DNA of 64,000 bases from Peribacillus cavernae (GCF_003989135.1 NZ_RYZZ01000015.1:62001-126000), one strand, 5' to 3'. Shown: positions 9,032 through 20,083, numbered from the stretch's first letter. Numbers and translations are program-made. The notes: generated by a model not told the origin, from the sequence alone.

Positions 9032-9607
9032 TTGAGCATGCATGAAGAGAAAAGAGAATATTCTTATGCTGATTATTTATCTTGGACTGAGGACTTCTGT
9101 TGTGAAGCAATCGACGGTCATATTATTGCTATGTCGCCCTCTCCTACCCCAAAGCATCAGGATGTTGTCGCTGAATTGACCGCGGAGTTTAAAATGTTCC
9201 TTCGCGGAAAAGAGTGCATGGCATTTTCAGCCCCCATTGACGTTTGTTTATTTGCCTCTAAAGAAACAAAACATGATGACATTAAAGATTGGGTTCAGCC
9301 AGATTTACTTGTGGTATGTGATCCAAATAAAATTGGTGAAAAATATATTACAGGTGCCCCGGACTTAACAGTTGAAGTTCTTTCCCCCTCAACAACAAAG
9401 AATGACAGGCAGATTAAATTTAAGAGCTATGAAAAAGCAGGTGTGAAAGAATATTGGATTGTCGATCCTCACCATATGTCAGTTGAGGTTTATGAATTGG
9501 ATGGAGATGCTTATATACAAAAAGGAATTTTTGTAAGAGAAGATCAATTGAAGGTAGGACTATTTGAAGGTTTTGAGATTGATTTAAAAAATGTTTTTAA
9601 AGAATAG
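9032..9607 (+). CDS. Uma2 family (DUF820) putative endonuclease
   Basis: 191 residues from TTG 9032, preferred because GGGGTG lies just upstream; ATG 9008 overlaps a TATAAT-like element and has no RBS. The PD-(D/E)XK-type core is visible: DGHIIAMSPSPTPKH, WVQPDLLVVCD (Asp), DLTVEVLSPST (Glu) and the helix FKSYEKAGVKEYWIVDP. Uma2 proteins form a very large family of predicted nucleases, mostly uncharacterised. It lies between the unknown 142-residue gene and recQ. Confidence 0.85.
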   Translation: MSMHEEKREYSYADYLSWTEDFCCEAIDGHIIAMSPSPTPKHQDVVAELTAEFKMFLRGKECMAFSAPIDVCLFASKETKHDDIKDWVQPDLLVVCDPNKIGEKYITGAPDLTVEVLSPSTTKNDRQIKFKSYEKAGVKEYWIVDPHHMSVEVYELDGDAYIQKGIFVREDQLKVGLFEGFEIDLKNVFKE

Positions 9608-9677
9608 AAATCCATGATTATTCTTACCATTCAGCTTTAATGAAATTATTAAGGTTAAAAAGAAAGGAGATAGCAAC

Positions 9678-11810
9678 TTGTTTGAGAAAGCACAGCAATT
9701 CTTGCACTCTTATTTTGGTTACTCCTCTTTTCGAAACGGCCAGGAGCAGGCAATCCGCTCTGTAATAGAAGGGAAGAATTCTCTTTGTGTGATGCCAACG
9801 GGTGGTGGAAAATCGATTTGCTACCAAATTCCAGCTCTTGTGCTGCCTGGCACAACAATTGTCGTTTCCCCGCTCATTTCGCTAATGAAGGATCAAGTTG
9901 ATGCCCTCTTGCAGTTGGGGATTCAGGCGACGTATATCAACAGCTCCATTAGTATAAGTGAAGCAAACGAACGAATGGTTGGTGCCAAAGCTGGCCGGTA
10001 CAAGCTTCTATATGTTGCTCCCGAGAGGTTGGAGTCCCGAGAGTTTATCGAAAACTTGAAAAGCATCGAGATTCCGCTCGTTGCTGTAGACGAAGCACAC
10101 TGTATCTCCCAGTGGGGGCATGACTTCCGGCCGAGCTACCGCCAGATCAGCAGAATGATGGACAGTCTGGCACAAAAGCCAAAGGTGCTTGCTTTAACAG
10201 CTACTGCCACGCCAAAGGTACGGGGCGATATTTGTGATTCTCTTGATATTGATGATAACAATACCGTCATCACAGGGTTTGAACGGGAAAACCTGTCTTT
10301 CTCTGTGATTAAGGGCCAGGACAGGCATCTATTTTTAAAGGATTATTTAAAAAAGAACAATAAAGAAGCGGGTATTATCTATGCTGCGACTAGAAAAACG
10401 GTTGATCAGCTTTATGATCGACTCAGAAAAGAAAATATCAATGTCAGCCGTTATCATGCAGGAATGAGCGATATCGACAGGATGAGGGAACAAGAGAAAT
10501 TCCTCAAAGATAAAACGACCGTAATGGTTGCCACCTCTGCCTTTGGGATGGGAATCGATAAGTCGAACGTTCGATATGTCGTTCATTTCCAGCTCCCTAA
10601 AAACATGGAAAGCTATTATCAGGAGGCGGGCCGTGCGGGAAGGGACGGGCTTGCCAGTGAATGCATCGTCCTTTATTCTCCCCAGGATGTACAAGTCCAG
10701 CGTTTTTTAATAGACCAGTCTGGAGAAAGGAACCGGATCTCACAGGAACTTGAAAAGCTGCAACTCATGGTGGATTATTGCCATACGGAAAATTGCCTGC
10801 AGTGCTATATCTTACAGTACTTTGGCGAAGCGGAGACAGAGCCTTGCGGGCGGTGCGGCAATTGTACAGACTCTCGTGCAAGTGTGGATGTCACAAAAGA
10901 AACGCAAATGGTGCTCTCATGTATCATCCGGATGGGGCAGAAATTTGGAAAGATGATTACGGCCCAGGTTTTAACCGGATCGAAAAATAAAAAAATCACA
11001 GAGCTACGCTTTTTTGAACTGTCGACATATGGAATCATGAAGGAAAAAAGCGCTAAAGAAGTAAGTGATTTTATCGAGTTTCTTATTTCACAGGAATTAA
11101 TTGCAGTGGAACATGGCTCTTTTCCAACGATTTTTGTCACTGAAAAGGGACGAGGAATATTGCTTGGAAAGCAAACCGTCTACAGAAAAGAAGCGGTCCA
11201 AACAAGGCAAGTATCAATAGACGATCCTTTGTTTGAAGCTTTGAGGACAGTCAGAAGAAGTATCGCGGAAACAGAAAAAGTGCCTCCGTTCGTGATTTTT
11301 TCCGATACAACTTTAAAAGATATGTGTGTAAGATTGCCTCAGGCAAATGAAGAATTCCTGCGGGTAAATGGGGTAGGAGAGAATAAGCTAAAAAAGTATG
11401 GCAAGGCTTTCATCGATGCCATTATCGCTTATTGTACAGAGCATCCAGAGCGGCAGCCGGAAAAAGTTACAGAAAGTTTCCAAAAAAAACCGGCAAAAAA
11501 GGCGGAACGGGACTCGCACTTAGCAACCTATGAATTGTTCCGGAACGGTTTAACATGCAAGGAAATTTCCAAGCAACGGGAGCTATCTCTCGTAACGGTC
11601 GAGAATCATCTGTTGCACTGTGCTGAGCAGGGTCTGGAGATTAATTTTGAAGACCTCATCCCGGCAGAATACATGCCATTACTAAAAACAGCAGTGGAGG
11701 AGGCGGGGAGTGACAGACTGAAACCAATCAAGGAACTGCTTCCCGAGAAAGTCACCTATTTTATGATTAAAGCATTTCTGTTTCTGAATCGGCAAAAAGA
11801 AAATGCATGA
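9678..11810 (+). CDS. recQ: ATP-dependent DNA helicase RecQ
   Basis: 710 residues. Helicase motifs in order: Walker A PTGGGKS near residue 41, DEAH box near 138 (DEAHCISQWGHDF), motif VI QEAGRAGRDG. Next come the zinc-binding cysteines (CHTENCLQC ... CGRCGNC, about 368-395), the RQC winged helix, an HRDC domain (about 517-595, EFLRVNGVGENKLKKYG) and a C-terminal helix-turn-helix module (about 615-710, TCKEISKQRELSLVTVENHL). RecQ unwinds recombination intermediates and stalled forks 3'-5'. TTG start follows AAAGGAG. The C-terminal module makes it longer than the minimal Bacillus RecQ. Confidence 0.95.
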   Translation: MFEKAQQFLHSYFGYSSFRNGQEQAIRSVIEGKNSLCVMPTGGGKSICYQIPALVLPGTTIVVSPLISLMKDQVDALLQLGIQATYINSSISISEANERMVGAKAGRYKLLYVAPERLESREFIENLKSIEIPLVAVDEAHCISQWGHDFRPSYRQISRMMDSLAQKPKVLALTATATPKVRGDICDSLDIDDNNTVITGFERENLSFSVIKGQDRHLFLKDYLKKNNKEAGIIYAATRKTVDQLYDRLRKENINVSRYHAGMSDIDRMREQEKFLKDKTTVMVATSAFGMGIDKSNVRYVVHFQLPKNMESYYQEAGRAGRDGLASECIVLYSPQDVQVQRFLIDQSGERNRISQELEKLQLMVDYCHTENCLQCYILQYFGEAETEPCGRCGNCTDSRASVDVTKETQMVLSCIIRMGQKFGKMITAQVLTGSKNKKITELRFFELSTYGIMKEKSAKEVSDFIEFLISQELIAVEHGSFPTIFVTEKGRGILLGKQTVYRKEAVQTRQVSIDDPLFEALRTVRRSIAETEKVPPFVIFSDTTLKDMCVRLPQANEEFLRVNGVGENKLKKYGKAFIDAIIAYCTEHPERQPEKVTESFQKKPAKKAERDSHLATYELFRNGLTCKEISKQRELSLVTVENHLLHCAEQGLEINFEDLIPAEYMPLLKTAVEEAGSDRLKPIKELLPEKVTYFMIKAFLFLNRQKENA

Positions 11811-11812
11811 AG

Positions 11813-11862
11813 AAAAAGGTCAGTTCCCCTATGCTCAAAAGCAGGGGAACTGACCTTTTTCG
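11813..11862. terminator. Bidirectional terminator between recQ and gdhA
   Basis: 17-bp perfect stem (11813-11829 with 11844-11860), A-tract on the left arm and T-tract on the right, so it serves both convergent genes. Confidence 0.9.
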
Positions 11863-11869
11863 ATTTTAT

Positions 11870-13273
<1,404 letters not shown>

Positions 13274-13325
13274 TCAGCGAATTTTTTATATATGGTTGAT
13301 TAGATTTGATAAATATAATTAGTAA

Positions 13326-13395
13326 GATCTATATAGTTTTGCCCATAAACTATTATATATTTAAATAATAATCGAAACAATATAAAATATAGATC
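13326..13395. promoter_or_regulatory. Candidate GltC-type operator region between gdhA and the lysR gene
   Basis: The divergent spacer contains a perfect 7-7-7 inverted repeat, ATAGTTT-N7-AAACTAT (13333-13339 / 13347-13353), and a wider inverted pair GATCTATAT (13326-13334) / ATATAGATC (13387-13395). LysR regulators bind such dyads in divergent promoters. Binding by the neighbouring regulator is inferred. Confidence 0.5.
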
Positions 13396-13438
13396 AAATT
13401 AATGCCAAAAGTAGATGAGTATAGAGAGGGTGAGAAAG

Positions 13439-14344
13439 TTGGAATTAAGACAAATCCAGTATTTTATTGAGGTGGCTAAGCTTGAACATGTGACAGAGGC
13501 TGCTTTAGCTTTACATGTGGCTCAATCAGCAGTGAGCAGACAGATTGTTAACCTGGAAGCGGAACTAGGGGTGGATTTGTTTATCCGGGAAGGACGGAAC
13601 GTAAGATTAACACCAATCGGAAAGGTTTTCTTGGAAAACATGGAGCGCGCCATGAAAGTTATTGATGATGCAAAGAGGGAAGTAGAAGAGTATTTAGACC
13701 CTGAGAAAGGTACGATACGTATTGGATTTCCGAGCAGTCTCGCTGCCTATACATTGCCTACAATCATCTCAGCATTTCGCGAACGCTATCCCAAAGTTCA
13801 CTTTCAATTAAAACAAGGATCCTACCATGTTCTAATTGATGCTGTGGTAAAAGGGGAAATCGATATGGCGCTGCTTGGCCCGTTGCCTAAGCAAGAGAAA
13901 AAGGTTAAAGGAGATATATTGTTTCTGGAAAATATCGTTGCCTTGCTGCCATCTACACACCCCCTTGCCGATAATAACTCGCTCAAATTGAGCCAACTAA
14001 AGAATGATTCGTTTGTCCTGTTTCCGAACGGATTTGTTTTAAGGGAAGTAGTGGTTAACGCCTGCAGGCAGCTCGGCTTTGAACCGAATGTGTCATTTGA
14101 AGGACAAGATATTGACGCAATTAAGGGACTAGTATCAGCAGGTCTCGGTGTGACACTTATACCTGAAGTAACATTGATTGAAAGCCTGCCATCATCAACA
14201 GTAAAACTGCCGATTATCGAACCCGAGGTTACCCGTACAGTTGGTATAATTATTCCAAGTGAACGCCAATTACTTCCGACAGAGAAGATATTTTATGAAT
14301 TTGTTAAAAGTTTTTTTGCAGTTTTGGACAGTTTTCACAGATGA
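13439..14344 (+). CDS. gltC: LysR-family regulator, GltC-like
   Basis: 301 residues from TTG 13439, chosen because GAGAGGGTGAG lies just upstream and because MELRQIQYFIEVAKLEHVTE matches the N terminus of Bacillus GltC. The HTH is at about 17-36 (HVAQSAVSRQIVNLEAELGV), followed by the LysR effector domain with the GltC-like DAIKGLVSAGLGVTLIPE. In B. subtilis GltC activates gltAB (glutamate synthase) in response to 2-oxoglutarate/glutamate; here the divergent gene is gdhA instead. Identity as the true GltC orthologue is likely but not proven. Confidence 0.8.
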   Translation: MELRQIQYFIEVAKLEHVTEAALALHVAQSAVSRQIVNLEAELGVDLFIREGRNVRLTPIGKVFLENMERAMKVIDDAKREVEEYLDPEKGTIRIGFPSSLAAYTLPTIISAFRERYPKVHFQLKQGSYHVLIDAVVKGEIDMALLGPLPKQEKKVKGDILFLENIVALLPSTHPLADNNSLKLSQLKNDSFVLFPNGFVLREVVVNACRQLGFEPNVSFEGQDIDAIKGLVSAGLGVTLIPEVTLIESLPSSTVKLPIIEPEVTRTVGIIIPSERQLLPTEKIFYEFVKSFFAVLDSFHR

Positions 14345-14368
14345 GTTTGCCTGTTATCTATAAGAAAA

Positions 14369-14394
14369 GGTATCCGTTTTGAGAAACGGATACC
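14369..14394 (-). terminator. katA terminator
   Basis: 11-bp perfect stem (14369-14379 / 14384-14394) with a TGAG loop. On the minus strand it is followed by TTTTCTTAT, so it terminates katA transcription. Confidence 0.7.
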
Positions 14395-14436
14395 ATAATT
14401 GAGAAAATGATAATGTAGTTGAGAAAATCAGAACGG

Positions 14437-15900
14437 TTATCTTAACACTTCCTGTGGTATAGACAGGCCAAGTCCCTCTGCTACTCGTGTACCATACTCA
14501 GGGTCTGCTTTGTAGATATGCTGAATTTGGCGCAGCTTTATTTCTTCAACTGCAACAGGCTTCATTGCTCCAACCATGTTTTCTACCAGGCGTGTGCGCT
14601 CATCTTCACTGAGAAGGCGGTATAAGTCACCGGGCTGGGTATAGTAGTCATCATGATCGTATGCGACACTGTCTGCAGAGCCGGATACCGCATAGGCAGC
14701 AGGCTTATTTTCAGGTGACTCCGTTGGACCGCCAAAACTGTTAGGTTCGTAATATACGGAACCGCCGCCATTGCTATCAGGCCGCATTTGGCCGTCACGC
14801 TGATAATTATTCACTTCAGCCTTTGGACGGTTGACCGGCAGAAGATTGTGGTTTGCGCCAACACGGTAACGATGGGCATCTGAGTATGCGAAAAGGCGGC
14901 CCTGCAGCATTTTATCAGGAGAAGCTTCGATACCTGGTACAAATGAACCAGGAGAGAATGTTGCTTGTTCGACTTCCGCAAAATAGTTTTCTGGATTTTT
15001 GTCTAATACCATACGGCCTGCCTCGATTAAAGGATAGTCTTTTTGAGACCATACTTTTGTTACATCGAATGGATCGAAGCGGTAAGTATCTGCATCCTCT
15101 ACTGGCATGATTTGAACATAGAGTTTCCACGCCGGGAAGTCGCCATTTTCAATGGCATTGAATAAATCTTCTGTATGATAATCAGGATTTTCCCCAGCAA
15201 GCTTAGCGGCAAGATTGACATCAAGGTTTTTAACGCCTTGTTCGGTTTTAAAGTGGTATTTCACCCATGCCCCTTCGCCCTGTTCATTTACCCACTTGAA
15301 TGTATGGCTTCCGAAACCATGCATATGGCGGAAGGTAGCGGGAATTCCGCGGTCAGACATCAAAATGGTTACCTGATGAAGTGATTCAGGTGAGAGGGAC
15401 CAGAAATCAAATACGGCTGTTGGATTTTTCAAATGAGTTTTCGGGTCTCTCTTTTGTGTATGAATGAAATCAGGAAATTTAATCGCATCGCGGATAAAGA
15501 ATACAGGCGTGTTGTTCCCAACCAGGTCATAGTTTCCGTCTTCCGTATAGAATTTCACGGCAAACCCGCGCGGGTCACGGACCGTATCGGCAGAACCGAG
15601 TTCACCGGCTACTGTTGAGAAACGAATGAACATCGGAGTACGTTTTCCGACATTGGATAAGAAATTAGCCTTTGTATATTTGCTTAAATCATTGGTTACT
15701 TCAAAGTAGCCATGTGCACCGGCGCCTTTGGCATGGACAACACGTTCAGGAACACGTTCTCTATTGAAATGAGCCAACTTTTCCAGTAGGTGGACATCCT
15801 GAATCAACGTCGGACCGCGGTGGCCGGCTGTCATAGAGTTTTGGTTATCGCTTACGGGAGCACCCCAGCTGGTAGTAAGATTATTCTTCTTTGTACTCAT
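14437..15900 (-). CDS. katA: Vegetative catalase (clade 3, heme)
   Basis: 487 residues from ATG 15900 behind GAGGTGATTC; an in-frame ATG 12 bp upstream has no RBS. Small-subunit heme catalase: catalytic His in [18 protein letters not shown], distal Asn in [12 protein letters not shown], proximal heme Tyr in [17 protein letters not shown]. It converts hydrogen peroxide to water and oxygen in the cytoplasm. A perfect PerR box lies 80 bp upstream, so peroxide induction through PerR is expected. Confidence 0.96.
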   Translation of the reverse strand: MSTKKNNLTTSWGAPVSDNQNSMTAGHRGPTLIQDVHLLEKLAHFNRERVPERVVHAKGAGAHGYFEVTNDLSKYTKANFLSNVGKRTPMFIRFSTVAGELGSADTVRDPRGFAVKFYTEDGNYDLVGNNTPVFFIRDAIKFPDFIHTQKRDPKTHLKNPTAVFDFWSLSPESLHQVTILMSDRGIPATFRHMHGFGSHTFKWVNEQGEGAWVKYHFKTEQGVKNLDVNLAAKLAGENPDYHTEDLFNAIENGDFPAWKLYVQIMPVEDADTYRFDPFDVTKVWSQKDYPLIEAGRMVLDKNPENYFAEVEQATFSPGSFVPGIEASPDKMLQGRLFAYSDAHRYRVGANHNLLPVNRPKAEVNNYQRDGQMRPDSNGGGSVYYEPNSFGGPTESPENKPAAYAVSGSADSVAYDHDDYYTQPGDLYRLLSEDERTRLVENMVGAMKPVAVEEIKLRQIQHIYKADPEYGTRVAEGLGLSIPQEVLR

Positions 15901-15934
15901 AAATAGAATCACCTCAAAGTAGTTTTTTAGAATG

Positions 15935-15940
15935 ATTATA
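15935..15940 (-). promoter_or_regulatory. katA -10 element
   Basis: TATAAT on the minus strand, 35 bp before the katA start; the -35 region near 15957-15963 is weak. Confidence 0.45.
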
Positions 15941-15980
15941 GTTATATAATAACATTCACTAATAAAAAATCAATACTTTT

Positions 15981-15995
15981 TTATAATAATTATAA
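15981..15995. promoter_or_regulatory. PerR box upstream of katA
   Basis: TTATAATAATTATAA, an exact match to the 7-1-7 Per-box consensus TTATAATNATTATAA. It lies about 40 bp upstream of the katA -10 element. PerR is the peroxide-sensing Fur-family repressor of catalase in Bacillus. Confidence 0.9.
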
Positions 15996-16309
15996 TTAAG
16001 TAGATATTATAAAGACCACCTACCGGTAAGCCTAACAGTAATGAGTAAACTAATAGATTTTGAATAATAGATCATATAGATAAGTAATTTCAAGATAATA
16101 AATCCAGATATTCTTACTTTTGTAATAGGAGCCAAAGGATTTGGAGGTGTCTTCTGGAAACAAATAATATCTAGTATAATTTCCTTTTATAGTATGTATA
16201 AAAGCGCTCTTACTTTAAAAAAGTTACTTAATAACATAAAATAAAGTAGGTGTTCAATCTAGTGAAAATGAAGTTTCAAAAAAACATATACAAAAGGAGA
16301 GGTTCATCC

Positions 16310-17182
16310 GTGTCAAAAATCGTCATTACCGGGGCTACCGGAGAACTGGGCCAACTTGTTGTCCAGAATCTGCTTACAAAAGTTTCGGCAAGTGAAATTG
16401 CAGTAAGCGTACGGAATGTTGAAAAAGCGTCTGCATTTGCCGAACAGGGAATTGAAGTCCGTTATGGGGATTATGAAGATCCGGCGTCCCTTGAAAAGTC
16501 TTTTTCCGGAGCTTCCAAGCTGCTCCTGATCTCAACCCCGGAAAACGAGCCAGTGGCACGTATCCGTATGCATGTGAATGCGATAGAAGCAGCAAAGAAG
16601 GCAGGAGTAAAACACATCGCTTATACAGGTTTTGCCTTTGTAGATAAGGGGGCATTTCCTTCACTCGGCAATGTTCACCTGGCGACCGAATATACGATTC
16701 GTGTATCCGGCATTCCTTTTACCATCTTGCGAAATGCTTTTTATCAGGAAGTGTTTGTGAATCCTGCTCTCCAATCCTTTATTGACAGCGGTTCTATCGT
16801 TACTTCAGCAGGAGAAGGAAGAATTAATACGGTAACACGCAATGATTTGGCATTAGCGGCAGCGACGGTCCTTGCTGAAGATGGACATGAAAACCGGGTC
16901 TATGAATTAGCGTCTGCTGTTGCCTGGAATTATGATGATCTTGCAGAAATTCTCTCTGATGTTTCTGGCAAAACGGTTACTCATCAATATGTAACAGATT
17001 CCGAAGCCTTTAATGGAATGGTTATAGCCGGTCTGCCGGAAGGACTTGCCCGCTTCCAGATTGCTCTTTATCAATCGATTGCAAGTGGAAATGAAGGAAA
17101 TACTTCTGGTGATTTAGAAAAACTGATTGGAAGAAAACCGACTTCAATCCGTGAAAGTATCACTCAGTTTTTTAATAAATAA
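16310..17182 (+). CDS. NAD(P)H:quinone oxidoreductase-like protein (NmrA/QorB family)
   Basis: 290 residues from GTG 16310, which follows AAAGGAGAGG; the longer frame from 16250 lacks an RBS. The Rossmann motif GATGELG is at the N terminus, followed by VSVRNVEKA and the atypical-SDR core LLISTPEN, HIAYTGFAF and AFYQEV of QorB/YtfG-like proteins. These use NAD(P)H to reduce quinones or sense redox state. The gene is monocistronic and ends in a terminator. It sits beside katA, which suggests an oxidative/electrophile stress theme. Confidence 0.85.
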   Translation: MSKIVITGATGELGQLVVQNLLTKVSASEIAVSVRNVEKASAFAEQGIEVRYGDYEDPASLEKSFSGASKLLLISTPENEPVARIRMHVNAIEAAKKAGVKHIAYTGFAFVDKGAFPSLGNVHLATEYTIRVSGIPFTILRNAFYQEVFVNPALQSFIDSGSIVTSAGEGRINTVTRNDLALAAATVLAEDGHENRVYELASAVAWNYDDLAEILSDVSGKTVTHQYVTDSEAFNGMVIAGLPEGLARFQIALYQSIASGNEGNTSGDLEKLIGRKPTSIRESITQFFNK

Positions 17183-17207
17183 AGATGGTTTGTACTCTAT
17201 ATTTATT

Positions 17208-17236
17208 AAGGGAGCTTAACGGCTCCCTTTTTATTC
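17208..17236 (+). terminator. Terminator of the quinone oxidoreductase gene
   Basis: AAGGGAGC (17208-17215) pairs with GCTCCCTT (17222-17229), followed by TTTATTC. Confidence 0.85.
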
Positions 17237-17288
17237 TTTTGAAGTATACTTCTAATAATTAGAAAAAATGATAAGGAGTAATCAAACT

Positions 17289-17723
17289 GTGAAAATCATT
17301 TTTCCGTTACTTGCCTTACTAGGAGGCATTGCAATGGCTATTCAAGCCCAGGTAAATGGTGGGTTGGGTAAGAAGGTAGGAGCAATTGAAGGATCGTTTA
17401 TTTCGTTTGCTGTCGGGACGCTTGCTTTGGCCTTTGGGGTGTTGTTCATTGGGAAAGGTAATGTGTTAGCGTTCACGAACGTACCGAAGTGGCAATTGAT
17501 AGGCGGTTTGTTAGGTGCTTTATATGTGTTTATTATGGTACTTGTAGTTCCAAAGGTTGGCGTTGCAACGGCGTTTGTTGCAGTTATAGCCGGACAGATC
17601 ATTGTAGGTGCGATTATTGACCATTATGGTCTTTTTGGCGGAACAAGAATTCCGATTGATGGTAAGAAACTTATCGCGATCCTATTGTTGTTTGTTTCTC
17701 TTTATTTGTTTAACCATAAATGA
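17289..17723 (+). CDS. YdcZ/DUF606-type small membrane protein (DMT superfamily)
   Basis: 144 residues from GTG 17289, ten bases after AAGGAG (17273-17278); ATG 17268 lies upstream of that site. About five hydrophobic membrane segments are visible. The N-terminal AIQAQVNGGLGKKVGAIEGSF and internal VPKVGVATAFVAVIAGQIIVG are typical of DUF606, half-size relatives of drug/metabolite transporters that often work as pairs. No partner gene is present next to it. Substrate unknown. Confidence 0.85.
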   Translation: MKIIFPLLALLGGIAMAIQAQVNGGLGKKVGAIEGSFISFAVGTLALAFGVLFIGKGNVLAFTNVPKWQLIGGLLGALYVFIMVLVVPKVGVATAFVAVIAGQIIVGAIIDHYGLFGGTRIPIDGKKLIAILLLFVSLYLFNHK

Positions 17724-17847
17724 ATTTTGCTTATTGTATTGATAATCAAGGTTTGCTTTTTGGAATATCTAAAGCAAATAGTGAAGCGGGAAAAAATGAA
17801 ACAGCTACAAAGCCGAAAAAAATAAGCTATCATTTTTACAGATCTCA

Positions 17848-17881
17848 AAAGACAGAAACTCCGGTGGGAGCTCCTGTCTTT
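17848..17881. terminator. Hairpin between YdcZ gene and broken binding-protein gene
   Basis: AAAGACAG (17848-17855) pairs with CTGTCTTT (17874-17881), with a partly paired interior. It lies just downstream of the minus-strand binding-protein gene and between convergent genes; the T-tract is short. Confidence 0.5.
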
Positions 17882-17893
17882 GTTATTGAGGTA

Positions 17894-19513
17894 TTAAGTG
17901 CGTCTGGACCAGTGTTGATTGTTCACTTCTGTTTCTGCCAACTCAAAAGTTGATCGATACGGTTGAAAATTCACATGACGGTTCACTGCATACAATTTTT
18001 TCGGAGCAATAAGGAAAAGCGCCAGGGATTCATGATATACATACCTATCAATCTGCTTGGCTTTCAAGATTAATTGATCAGGGTCAGTCTCGGAAGCCAT
18101 TTGGGCATATAATTGATCAAATGTTTCGAATTTAGGTCCGGCGCGGTATGCTCCGTCTGCTCCAAAGTATTCTCTATGGATGAAGGCGGGTGTGGCTTCT
18201 GAAAACAACGCAAACGTATCTACTAACAAGATGTCCCAATTAGGGAGGAGTTTCTTTTCTGCTGCTACACGGAGCCATTTGTTTTTGCTGCTTTCGGGAA
18301 TAATCTTTACCTTTGTGTCAATTCTCAACACATTTTTAATATCGTTTGCAATCAATCGGGCTGGAGAGCCATATTTTTCTGTGGCAGCGATCTCTAATAC
18401 TCTACCGGACGGCCAGCCGCCAGCTTCTCTAAATAATTGCCGTGCTTTCGCTGGATCATAGGGTCTTGGTTTGAGTTCCTCAGGGAAGTCCTTTGCCCAT
18501 GAGGGTGTCATGGCAGCGATCGTATTTGCATAACCAAGAAATCCTTTTGCTATTACATTTTCTCGATTCACTGATAAATTGAATGCTTCTCTCAATCGCC
18601 TGTCATGAAAACTACTATCCTTTGCAAATCGATTGAATGTACCGGCTAAAACTTGATTAGCATCGACGGAAATTAGCTTTGCGCATGCGGATGAAACAAC
18701 ACCTGACGCATCGGCAGGCTCTACGTCTGTTACAATGTCCACATGACCTTCTGTTGATGTACAAAGTTCTAACGCTTGTTCAGGGGACAGGTCATTGCGG
18801 AAGACAACACGCTCTATACGCGGCCCCCGTTTTTTGTTCCAGTAATTTGGATTTGCCTCGAGCCGCACGACTGAAGTGCGATCTTCTGCTTCAGTCAGCC
18901 AGGTACAAGCGAATGGCTTCCTGGTTATAATTGCAATTTTATTCTCAATAGATGAGTAACCTTCAGATAAAATAAATGGTGCGGTACCCCACGGGCCCGA
19001 AGCATCAAGCACTCACCAATGGCCCTCGCCGCTGCCGTTGCGGGCATACCCGAATCCAAGTTGGCTCCAAAATAACTGATTTCCGATATGAAAAGCGCGC
19101 ATTTTTCCGATGGCTAAACCATCAGGAGACGGGAAAGTAAAATGGACGGTGTAATCATCCAGCACTTTACACTTCGCTCCTTTATCAAAATTCAACCAGG
19201 TCCCTGGCGGATGAGGAGCCGTCCAACGCTGTAGTTCATCAAAGCTTTCTTTAACATTCTTTGCTGTAAAAGGGGCTCCATCGTGGAAAGTAACCCCTTT
19301 TCTTAATTGAACCTCTAGTGTATGAGGGTTAAACCAGGAAGCTTCTGTGGCTAAGGAAGGAACGATATGGCCGTCTGGGTCAGAACGAATCGGTTCTTCC
19401 ATTGTGTTATATAAGACAAACAACCAATTTAACGGAGAAGGGTCCACAACCTGAATCATCCCTGCCGGAAAATGATCGGGCTGTTCTCCCTGAAAATTTT
19501 CGAACCCGTTCAA
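17894..19513 (-). pseudogene. Family-5 (peptide/nickel-type) ABC substrate-binding protein, interrupted by in-frame TGA
   Basis: Reading from TTG 19513 (RBS GGGGGA) the frame codes for 166 residues, meets TGA at 19013-19015, then continues in the same frame for 372 codons to 17894. Across the stop the sequence runs GEGHW-stop-VLDASGPWGTAPF, a smooth join typical of SBP_bac_5 proteins, with ATEASWFNPHTLEVQLRKG before it and LREAFNLSVNRENVI after it. One point change therefore broke a gene of about 539 codons. No signal peptide is visible at the N terminus. No permease or ATPase genes adjoin it. Either a young pseudogene or a sequencing error; re-initiation at GTG 19012 lacks an RBS. Confidence 0.85.
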
Positions 19514-19654
19514 TTTAATTCCCCCTTCGTTATAATTATGTTTTCAGAAGCTACTATCATCTATATGGATGGCATCCTGGATTCATGCCGCATCGCACAT
19601 GTAATATAGATATTGAAGCGAATTTTATTATTGGAAAAGTGTCAAATACAAAAG

Positions 19655-19687
19655 AACAGGGAAATCTATAGATTTTCCCTGTTTTTT
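19655..19687 (+). terminator. Orphan terminator hairpin
   Basis: AACAGGGAAATC and GATTTTCCCTGTT pair around a TATA loop (one bulge), followed by TTTTTT. There is no + strand gene upstream, so it may be a relic or act on leftward transcripts. Confidence 0.65.
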
Positions 19688-19737
19688 GTGTAATAGCTAT
19701 ATTTTAAAACTATCACATAAGTGGACGCTTCTATTAA

Positions 19738-20038
19738 TTACTGTCAAAACGAGTGTTTATATTATATGATTTGGCTTAAACAGTAGCTCCTTCTCAACGT
19801 ATGAGCGATTATTAAGATTTAAGAGCTATTGTAGAAATTTATGAGCTATATTCTGGATTTTAAGAGCTATTAGGAGAAACAGTAAATAGATGATCTATTT
19901 TACTATCAAATTGGGTGGTTATATTATATATTTAGCCAATATAAGTAGCTCCTTTTCAACTTATGAGCGATTATTAAGATTTAAGAGCTATTGTAGAAAT
20001 TTATGAGCTGTATTCTACATTTTAAGAGCTATTACGAA
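19738..20038. repeat. Direct repeat of about 139 bp, two copies, with internal AAGAGCT words
   Basis: Copy A 19738-19876 and copy B 19900-20038, offset 162 bp, share GTAGCTCCTT, TATGAGCGATTATTAAG and TTTAAGAGCTATTGTAGAAA in the same order with few differences. Inside each copy short related words (TTTAAGAGCTATT, TTTATGAGCT, TTTTAAGAGCTATTA) recur every 20-25 bp, and copy B is followed by one more (TTTTAAGAGCTTTC). The two copies flank an inverted repeat AAATAGAT-G-ATCTATTT (19884-19900). No open frame. It looks like a dispersed intergenic repeat of the genome. Confidence 0.8.
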
Positions 20039-20083
20039 ATTTTAAGAGCTTTCAGCAGAAACAGTCCCAAAATACGCTCCACA

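Larger units (their letters stand above)
15901..16309. other. Intergenic region katA / quinone oxidoreductase
   Basis: About 410 bp without a gene. The katA side holds the RBS, -10 and PerR box. The right half is AT-rich, with repeated TAGTAT and ACTTTA-like words that could be the operator of a redox-sensing regulator. No clear promoter or open frame was seen. Confidence 0.5.
19514..20083. other. Intergenic region with terminator and repeat field
   Basis: 570 bp without a credible gene. It holds a strong hairpin (19655-19687) and two copies of a long direct repeat (19738-20038) described separately. Confidence 0.7.

Noticed and set aside
17720-17953. 77-codon + strand frame overlapping the YdcZ gene end
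   Set aside because: No RBS, runs through a hairpin and into the antisense of the binding-protein gene; composition not protein-like.
19010-19018. TGA as a selenocysteine or programmed readthrough codon
   Set aside because: The family has no catalytic residue at this site, there is no SECIS-like hairpin evident, and binding proteins need no selenocysteine.
19738-20060. CRISPR array
   Set aside because: Repeats are long, imperfect and built of overlapping short words, with no uniform unique spacers and no cas genes.
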